From the NCBI GenBank assembly GCA_019915135.1, contig JAHLMK010000017.1, positions 744,001-808,000 on the forward strand: 64,000 bases of DNA. Reading direction: 5' to 3'. The translations under genes and the position numbers were made by a program. A model generated the notes under the pieces. That model was not told where the DNA came from and ran no database searches. It saw only the letters and a program-made list of their open reading frames with translations. Positions 56,716-64,000 of this stretch are shown here, one piece after another (position 1 is the stretch's first letter; every line of letters begins with the position of its first letter). Source of the DNA: Strobilurus pachycystidiatus (Eukaryota; Basidiomycota; Agaricomycetes; Agaricales; Physalacriaceae).

Positions 56716-57665
56716 TATGCTACTTAGCTCTGTTAGAATGGGCTTGTTGTAGTAGAAACAGTGATCCAGATTCAGCCTCAATTTTTCAAGCATGCTTTAT
56801 TGAGCTGGTACTCGAGTATACTCTGGCACTGGAGGGGTAGACTGGCATGGCAGGCATCATTTGGGCGTAGCCCCGCAGAGAATCTTCGGCCGAAAGCAAC
56901 CTGGTCCGTGCGCACCCCAAAAACTATAAAGAGCGCGGCTCAACACCATGATTCTTTACCACTCTGGCCTTTTGGCTTAGATCAAGTGTAGTATCTGTTC
57001 TTAATAGTTTAACCACTATTACGGAGGCACCGCCTCCCGTATCTGGTTATCTAATTTTTGCCGCCCTTGTTCTTCGTGCTCTGCTTGCAACACGGGGACG
57101 CGATGACCTTGCCACTGCAGTACCGGCTCGTGTCGTCGGGGGAATCCTTCCTTTCCCTCTTTTTGTTCATGTCTATCTGGGCCTTCCATATTGGCGGCGC
57201 TTGGGGATATGGCAAAAGCTCCAGTAGTTACTGCTTATAGAATCCTTGAATGAATTGCTCTTTGCGCCAGATATCTGACTGCCTCGTCTCTCATACATCA
57301 ATCTTAGTTGGTTTAAAGACATGTCATGGCCAAGAATCATAATAGTTGGTATCGACTTCATCTCGTGGGTAGATGGGATCAGGATGGGATTGACTGTATT
57401 TTGTCTGCGGATGCGACCGAAAAGTTACAGTACGGAAGTTGGCAACCAGCACGTATGGTACGCCGAACCATGCCATGGCTGGGACCTAGACACCTCGCAA
57501 GAGGCGACACTGTTGTGCTCGGTTTTACATTATTGTTGAACGCACGGTGGCGCATTGTCCAGTGGAAATATACAGCTGAGGTTTTTGCTCAAAGGCATCG
57601 TCAGTCATAAAATACATCGCAGTGCGGTACAAGATTATACGGTATGAAGTTACTCTATCTATGGC
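56716..57665. other. Convergent intergenic region
   Basis: This is 950 bp between the stops of the F-box-like gene (+) and the glycosyltransferase (-). A 94-codon open frame at 57326-57610 has no recognisable feature. I see no repeat or RNA. Confidence 0.45.
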
Positions 57666-59750
57666 TCACCATACTATCCACTCGCCGTACATATTCGGTC
57701 TCTCACCTCGTATATAGGCTTCAAACGTCCGTTTCAACACTGTCGCCCAGCTCAAGTCACGATTAGCACGCGGCTGCACGGCCGGAGGCTCACGAAAGAA
57801 CTCTGGCCCAAGATTAGGGTAATTTTGTCCGGGGTCGACGACCTTCCACCTGTGGGCGTGTTAAGAACTGATCAGCGTGCAGAAGTAGTTGGACCAACCA
57901 AGAATTATGGTAATGATACGCGAAGGCGCCTTGGAAGAAGCCGTCAAATCCCAGGGCCTGAGGCGTGGCACCTGAAGGCGACGGTGACTCGAAGAATTCT
58001 GATAATTTCTTGAAATACGGCTGGGGCGGACGCTTGCGCTGGTATCCGTCAGTGTTCATCCATGCAGGATCGAATAGTGCGTCTGGAATGCGGTATAGGA
58101 GCCCATCGAGATGCGCCTCCTTCAGATATCGTGTCACAGTTACTGGATGAAAGTCGAAGTGGTTCTTCAGCGCAGTGCGGAGGAGGAATGTGCCGAGTGC
58201 TGAGCCCTTCCTCAGCCGTAAGACGGCCGTGTTGTAACGGTCGTGGAATGACCATCGGTACGAGAAGTGACCACGCCATCCCCAGAGCTCTTCCCAATCA
58301 CGTAGGAAGAGGATATCCGCGTCGAGATACACTCCACCGAAACGATGACACAGCACGAACCGCACCATGTCGGACATTATGACTGAAAGGCGATCATAAT
58401 GCTTGGAACCCTGCTTGGTAGCTGCTTCCGGTGCTGTGATTGCTTTGCCGTGAGATCTGAAGAAAACCCCGACGTCCCGCCAGTCGTTCTTTAGTTCAGA
58501 AAGACTGTCGAGCATCTCCGTCGTGTTCCAAAATTTGAACTGCACGGCATGTTGGAACCTGGGGTGGAAAAAAGGTGCAGACCACGGGTTCCTACGTAGG
58601 CTTTCTAGCATTTCCGTTCGCGCGTCTGGCTGGGGTATCTGCCACGCCGCGACTGGATTGATCCAGATCCACAGTTGGGGAGGGCAGAACTCACGCTCGC
58701 TGTCATGGTCCGGTAGGTGAAGACCGAGATTCTGGGTGAAGAGGAAGGACATGATGGTAAAGTAGGGTTTGTCCGTGAACTCGCCGGTCCAGTACACGTG
58801 GAAAATGCGAGGATCGTCCGATTTACAGGGAGAGGAGATGGACGGAGACCCTTCTATGGGTGGTAGGGAGATGGGTGACGGTTCCCAGTCTGCGTTGGGG
58901 CTTTTCGTAAACTCTTCTTGGGATTTGTCGATGCGGCGTGGCAGAGACGTGTTCCGGTGCGAAGTGGTGGCGTCTTCCATGAAGAGGTACTGCCATTCTT
59001 TCGGAACAGGTTGTTCGACGCGGTTTCCGCTGTCCAGGCCCGCTCCTACTCGAAGGACTTCCAGACAGTCGCGTACGTACTATTAAGAGTTTAGACTTTG
59101 CAAAGGAATGATCTGGCCGACGCACCATATCCCGATCTATGTCGCAATGGCGCATGATGATGTCAAGGTCGGCGACGCTGCCAGCCAGCGGTCGAGGAGC
59201 GTACGCTACCTGTGGAGGCGAGCTCTCGACGTTGAAGTGTATTCGTTTAGGACCAAGCGGTGGTCTTGCGGGGTTTTCAGTCGGGCCAATGTGCAGGACC
59301 TTGGGCGCTGCAAAAGCTCAATAAAAGCAACAAATGAGCGTGAAGATAGCGCGTACGGCGTTGAGCGGTGGGGAAGTGGCCACTGGCAATCTCCCACTGC
59401 CATATTTGCTGTAAGTCTTGGGGTCTGAAGACAAGCGTTGGCACCGGTCCGAAGATGGTCTGCCAGGCTGTATAAGCTCCAAAGAGAACAAACAGATACA
59501 GCACGAGCAAGGACAGTATTCCTTTGCGCCTCCCACAGCGAATGATGACAAAGTGGTGGAAGCCAGCGACATTTGGAAATAACATGCGGAACTGCCATCC
59601 ACGGCTACCCGGAACCGGCAGGTCTACCGCAGTGGTCCATGGCACTGCGCCGTGTCGGGATTGAGGCAAATTGCTCGGCAGCCAGCGCGGTGTGTGGCGA
59701 CGAGCCACTGTCGGCATGGGCGCATCGTCCTGGTTGAGCACTATCGGCAT
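57666..59750 (-). CDS. Golgi-type glycosyltransferase with DXD motif
   Basis: The start ATG is at 59750-59748. After about 65 N-terminal residues there is one membrane anchor (GILSLLVLYLFVLFGAYTAW), the type II layout of Golgi transferases. Stem exons include QIWQWEIASGHFPTAQRR and KVLHIGPTENPARPPLGP. The catalytic exon (58980-57900) has DDPRIFHVYWTGEFTDKPYF and SDMVRFVLCHRFGGVYLDAD followed by ILFLRDW; the DAD is the DXD nucleotide-sugar/metal site found in the glycosyltransferase 'DXD sugar-binding' (GT32-like) group. An intron near 57890 joins HNSW to WKVVDPGQNYPNLGPEFF, and the protein ends GEWIVW at TGA 57668-57666. It probably adds a hexose to glycans or glycolipids in the Golgi; the sugar and linkage cannot be told. 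Confidence 0.82.
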
Positions 59751-60157
59751 GGGGGCATCGTGGTCGGTGACAACATAGAAGCGCCTATTTATACTGAATG
59801 GTAAAATGAAGGGCGATCACACCTCTCTTCACTTATTCACTCGGCGTCGAACCAGGCCGCCTACAGAACACAGCATGTCATTAGCCTGCAGTTGTTTTGT
59901 AACCAGTCGATGGGATCTGATTAACAAAGTTGCAGTGTGATGCCATTGAGACGGAGAACTAGCTGTGCCGCGTTATACATTGTCATCAATCGAGATCCCG
60001 ACTCCTTCATAGGCTAGTAACCTCAAAGGCAGACACACGTAGTAGATGGTAACACAGGGCTTCAGAAACCGACAACCCAAGAGTCTGCCCAGATGATCCA
60101 AGTTCAGTCGGCGAGTCGCCGAGCCCATATATACGGAACGGCATTCTACTGTCAATG
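59751..60157. other. Spacer upstream of the glycosyltransferase
   Basis: This is 407 bp with no supported gene. It includes TCCTTTATACTG-type AT-rich sequence near 59790 on the side of the glycosyltransferase start. Confidence 0.4.
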
Positions 60158-61509
60158 TCATGACGAATCGCCTTTGAGCTTCTTCTCCGCCTTGCGCTCG
60201 CGCTTTAGCCTCTTGCGCTCCTCCTTACTCAGCTTGGGCTCTTCGGTGGAGTCAGGTGCATCCACCGCCACCTTAGCCGCAGACTGTTGCTTCTCCTTTC
60301 TCTCCTTCTTCCGCCTACTCTTCTCCAACAGCTCAGCATCGTCCACTTCGTCGTCCTTCTGCTTGCGCTTCTTCTTATCCTTCCTCACGGTCTCCGTCTC
60401 CGCCTTGGTCCCTGCGTCTTCCACCGTTTCGTCATCCGGGACTGGAGTTGTTAGACCGATGGTCGTGGTTGAAGCCAAGAACGCCGAAGACATAAGTGAA
60501 CCGAACTTGGACATGCCCAGTCCCATCGCTCGTGGTGCATCGTCCTCGTCATCCCACCTCTGAGGACCGAGTCCCGAGCGGGAAGAGCCAATTCCACCGC
60601 GGCTAGGCGCCTCCACCTCCTTGTCGTCGCTACTGGGTGTCGCCGTTCCGCTCTTGCTAGCTGACTTGGCCATGAGCCGCTCCTTAAAGTAGTCTGCCAC
60701 ACTCTTCGTCGAAACAGTGAGTTTCTCCATAGTTGGAGGTTCGTCTAACTTCGTGAGGGAAGCAGATTCGGTATTTGGTGTTGGCGTAGAAGATTCGGAT
60801 GAGATGCCCAGGATTTCTGACATGGCGGCGGCCGAGTTGAACGCGCGATTTTTAGCTGAGATGTGTCGTGCACGATGTCTGTAATCCAAGAGTTGAATCA
60901 AAAGCGAACGGCAATGAAGTAGACAAGAACGTACGCTCTATGTCTAGGGACAACCTTCCCTTTCGGGGCAGCTGGCGCTGACGCTGGCTCCTCTGCCTTG
61001 GCCTTCTTGAAGTCCTCCTCATCAGCATCATCAGCGTCGCGTTTCCGTTTCTTGTCCTTTTTATCCTTCTTCGTCTCTCTATCGGCTTCAACTGGGGTTG
61101 CAGAAATGAATGCGCCGCCCAAAGCTGTGACCTCCTCCTCAGCTAGCTCCCCATTACCATCGCCCATAGAGGCGTTCAACCGTCGAAGAACGTTTTCAAA
61201 GTCCTTGTTCTGTTTCCATGCGATACCGTTGGGGTCTTTCTGGTGTTGCGCACCGATTCCCATCATGTCCAGCTTCTGCTGCACCTTAATGTGGCTGGTG
61301 CGACCATCGCCGCCAGCTCCCAGTCCTTGAGAAGAGTCCCAGCCGAATTTCGACAAGTAACTCTGCCCGAATTTAGATGCATCTACAGTTCGAACGATAT
61401 TGAGTCTTTCCGGGACCTGAGAGACTTAATGTGACGTACCATCTGCCCAAGACAGATTTCTAGGATCTGGCCCTATTCTTTGTTTGTCTTTGCGACCAGA
61501 AAGACCCAT
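60158..61509 (-). CDS. PXR1: G-patch ribosome-biogenesis/telomerase regulator PXR1 (PINX1)
   Basis: The start ATG is at 61509-61507: MGLSGRKDKQRIGPDPRNLS then WADG, the signature N-terminus of PXR1/PINX1. An intron leads to SKFGQSYLSKFGWDSSQGLG with AGGDGRTSHIKV, which is the G-patch, followed by KLDMMGIGAQHQKDPNGIAW. Next comes a Lys-rich segment (KKDKKDKKRKRDADDADEED) and, after an intron near 60930-60850, HRARHISAKNRAFNSAAAMS, then SVADYFKERLMAKS, the region matching the telomerase-inhibitor/nucleolar domain. The C-terminus is strongly Lys/Glu-rich (KSRRKKERKEKQQSAAKVAV), typical of nucleolar targeting. The stop is at 60158-60160. It assists Prp43 helicase in pre-rRNA and snoRNA processing and can restrain telomerase. 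Confidence 0.93.
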
Positions 61510-62191
61510 GACGAGAAAAAGAGGGAACAGTGAGAGATGGTATAAAGCAAAGGTGCGCCGATCACTCTTCCCGATCAAATTTTGCCCAATCAAATTGACA
61601 AAGCATACAGTAGTCGGCCTTTGATGCGCTTGATGCGCTGCTCCCGATTTGGAAAGCTCTGACTTCCAGGTTCCCAGTAATTTCATCATTTGACATTGAG
61701 ACGCTTGCCCAGTATATGGTGTCAGTAACTTGCTCGTCCAATGGTCGTCGATGCGAAGCCAGCATAGGTGGTCGGCCGTACGTACACGTTTGCACGGCAT
61801 TCAGTCAAACAGGTGTAGCCGATTGATTCCACGCCACATATTCTTCTCGCAAAAGCTCGCGATGTTTGCTGGACAGTATGCACAATGGTAGCTCGGCCTT
61901 TCTCACTTATGTACAAAGCAAGTGAAACGTCCAGCAGTATTCTGCGCTATCGACGATTCGACGTTCTTTCATTGTTTCTGTCCGAAGGCTCTCGGAGACT
62001 TGGCTGGCGAGCAGATGTTCTGGAAAGTTACCCTTTGTGAGCCCATGCATTACGAACGCTCTTGCAACAAGCTGATGGTATAAAGATAACAGATATACAA
62101 GAATAACTATCAAGAACTATGATACACACGAGAGAAAACAAGACAAATGTACATATCACACAAAGTGTACAACCTAATAACCATCGAGACA
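61510..62191. other. Spacer between PXR1 and the RdRP gene
   Basis: This is about 680 bp with no supported gene. It includes the PXR1 promoter and the 3' side of the RNA polymerase gene. Confidence 0.45.
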
Positions 62192-64000
62192 CTACTTTTT
62201 GACGGACTTGTTACTCAGCTTCATTCGATCATAGAAGTTGCGACGACACGCCTTGCTAGAACCATCAACGCTCGCCGCCTTCAACTGGCACAACTCCCGC
62301 CACGCAACCCTGAAAAAAAAGTTCGGCTGTCTCGAGTACTTCAAGTAAGCATACGAGGCCAGAAGAGTTCTGACGTAGGCCATGTCTGGCGGAATGGCTT
62401 TGAGTTGGCTGATGTCGAAGTCGTGAAACTCTCGGCTACAGGAGAGACGGTCGTCTTCTGCAGAGGGGCTACGATGAGGAATAGCCCGCCACTTGGCGTG
62501 AACATGTGAGACGTGGTCCTTCAGAAGGGCACAATCGTCGGCGTATTTGGCCTCGCTGCAGATCGTCGTCCACGGTACCACGAGCGGGTCAGGTCCATCT
62601 GACGCAACCTCCTTCGCCTTCCCTTTGCCTGAGACAAAATCCTTCTCCTCTATCTTCAACTTCTCGAGATCTTTCATGCCTGCTTTGTATGCTGCATCCA
62701 TAGCGCGTCGAATGGTGTCCATGACAAAAGGAGGGGAACCTTTTTTCCGTCTGGAGGGAAGACGATTGTTTGATTCGGCGAGGACAACGTCTGTATCTGC
62801 CGCCGTTCTCGCATTTTCCTTCTTCTTCCGATTCCACTCTGGATTCTGCGGGTTTTTGCAGTTCGGGTCTGAGAACTCGAGAGTTCCGACAAGACGTTCA
62901 CCAGACTTTTTGGCGTCCATGACCCGAGCAAACCTTTCAAACATTCAGACGTTGGTGGCGAAGAAGTACGAAACCGCTTACATGTGTCCTACCATGACAC
63001 TATCAGGATGCTCGTAACTGCCTGTCACGTATATGCAATGGTCGTGCTGGACCGAAATCTTCCCCACATTGGATGCAGACTCCAATTCACCCAGAAGATG
63101 CCTCTGGACTTCGACGGTTTGCTCCTCCACTGTCAAAGATTTGATGGAGGCGAAGAACTCCCCGACTGAAGTCGTATCTTTCTCGAACAGTTTCTGCAAT
63201 TTCTCCGGAGGCTGCATGAATTTGAGGTCGGCGTCACGGAAATGGTCAACGATATCTTTTGACCAGAAAATGGAAGCATGATCGCCGTCATAGTCCCCTT
63301 GGAAAGTTCTAAGCATGCAAGTAGTCATGGAAGCGTAATTTCCTCACCTCCCGCCAGCATATCCATGAGTCGAATAGGTCCTTTCACAGAACATACTATG
63401 ACATCGGTCATATGAGCGAGCTTTGGATGTGTCGTTGCTATGAACTAGGCAGGATTCGTCAATTTTTACGAAACTTGCTTGCTGGTGAACATACCCGGCG
63501 AGCATCAGTAGGGATCTTGCAGGGGTTCCGCGTCATCTGAATAATTCTTCCACCATTTGAGGCTCTGTATGGAGTAGGAAGGCTTACGACAACATCCCCC
63601 ACGATTTCAGCGGTCCGGAAACCATATTGATCCTCAAATACTGGTGTTGACGCTTTGACCTGGATTTCGTTCTCCTTCAGGACGCCATAAGGGTCTGAAT
63701 TTGAGGTCAATAAACGTGAAGCTTCTCGTAATCAGAAGAAAATGCACCCGGCACGACATACGCCGAACAACTCATAGGAACTTCGTAGTGATAATCCACC
63801 TTTTTCCTGTCCAGTTCAGCCTTCGCCACTTGGTAAATCATCTGCGAAAGGAAAGGCAACTCTGTCGGAAGAAAGCCGGAGTCCAGAAGCTCCATTACCC
63901 TCTCACCGAGCGACAAAGGACTTCCAGACGATGGATCGAGAGGATACAGCTGGCCAATATCGTCCTGTTCCTTTTCCCTGTGTGACCGGTTGCGTTCTAC
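62192..64000 (-). CDS. RNA-dependent RNA polymerase of RNA silencing, 3' part
   Basis: The gene enters from the right edge of the window and ends at TAG 62194-62192. Visible exons include LGERVMELLDSGFLPTELPF, YHYEVPMSCSAYVV, PYGVLKENEIQVK, NPCKIPTDARR and TTCMLRTFQGDYDGDHASIF. DYDGD is the DxDGD catalytic motif of cellular (QDE-1/RDR) RNA-dependent RNA polymerases, which copy single-stranded RNA into double-stranded RNA for Dicer. The preceding block (NPCKIPTDARR, then a GGDYDGD-like segment) is in the expected order. The C-terminal exon is helical (RRAMDAAYKAGMKDLEKLKI, AYVRTLLASYAYLKYSRQPN) and ends in a basic KLSNKSVKK. The 5' half, including the start, is outside the window. Confidence 0.9.

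Noticed and set aside
57326..57610. 94-codon frame with many Trp residues
   Set aside because: It begins without a credible start context, matches no family, and overlaps another frame of similar length.
60093..60563. 156-codon Ser-rich frame on +
   Set aside because: It mirrors the Lys/Glu-rich tail of PXR1 on the other strand and has no features of its own.

Overview
This window is nuclear DNA from a filamentous fungus, most likely an agaricomycete basidiomycete. The evidence is many genes broken by 45-60 bp GT..AG introns, tight gene spacing on both strands, and a fungal gene set: Zn2Cys6 factor, NoxR, class 3 lipase, Slt2-type MAP kinase, quelling-type RNA polymerase and a DUF3435 recombinase. 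There are no bacterial operons, CRISPR arrays or rRNA genes. Exon joins were made by eye and are inferred unless stated.

Left part (1-27.7 kb): the 3' end of a gelsolin-repeat protein (+); a proline-rich unknown protein (-); an amidohydrolase-like protein (-); a divergent Zn2Cys6 transcription factor (+); a coiled-coil protein (-); a secreted class 3 lipase (+); a nucleolar FKBP prolyl isomerase (-) sharing a 139 bp divergent promoter with the Arp2/3 subunit ARPC4 (+); a secreted haem peroxidase (-); a P5B transport ATPase (+); and a mucin-like single-span membrane protein built from repeated exons (+).

Middle part (27.7-41.6 kb) is the accessory region. It holds about 1.2 kb of diverged direct repeats, short tandem repeats, fragments of U6 snRNA, a hAT-like MITE with a perfect 8 bp target-site duplication, and palindromes. 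Inside it lie two paralogous genes of an unrecognised family, both on +, which bracket a large gene for a DUF3435-type tyrosine recombinase with C-terminal zinc fingers (the family that includes the 'captains' of giant fungal mobile elements) and a small coiled-coil gene.

Right part (41.6-64 kb), mostly minus strand: a signal-peptide membrane protein, NoxR (NADPH oxidase activator), a Drs2-type P4 flippase, the Slt2/Mpk1 cell-wall-integrity MAP kinase, and a metallo-beta-lactamase-fold hydrolase whose 5' side carries a 589 bp MULE-like MITE ending 4 bp before the TSD-to-ATG spacer. Then come an F-box-like protein (+), a DXD-type glycosyltransferase (-), the G-patch ribosome-biogenesis factor PXR1/PINX1 (-), and the 3' part of an RNA-dependent RNA polymerase of the RNA-silencing pathway (-). 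NoxR, Drs2, Slt2, ARPC4 and the gelsolin-like protein all act in polarised growth and cell-wall or membrane organisation, but nothing in the sequence shows that they are co-regulated.
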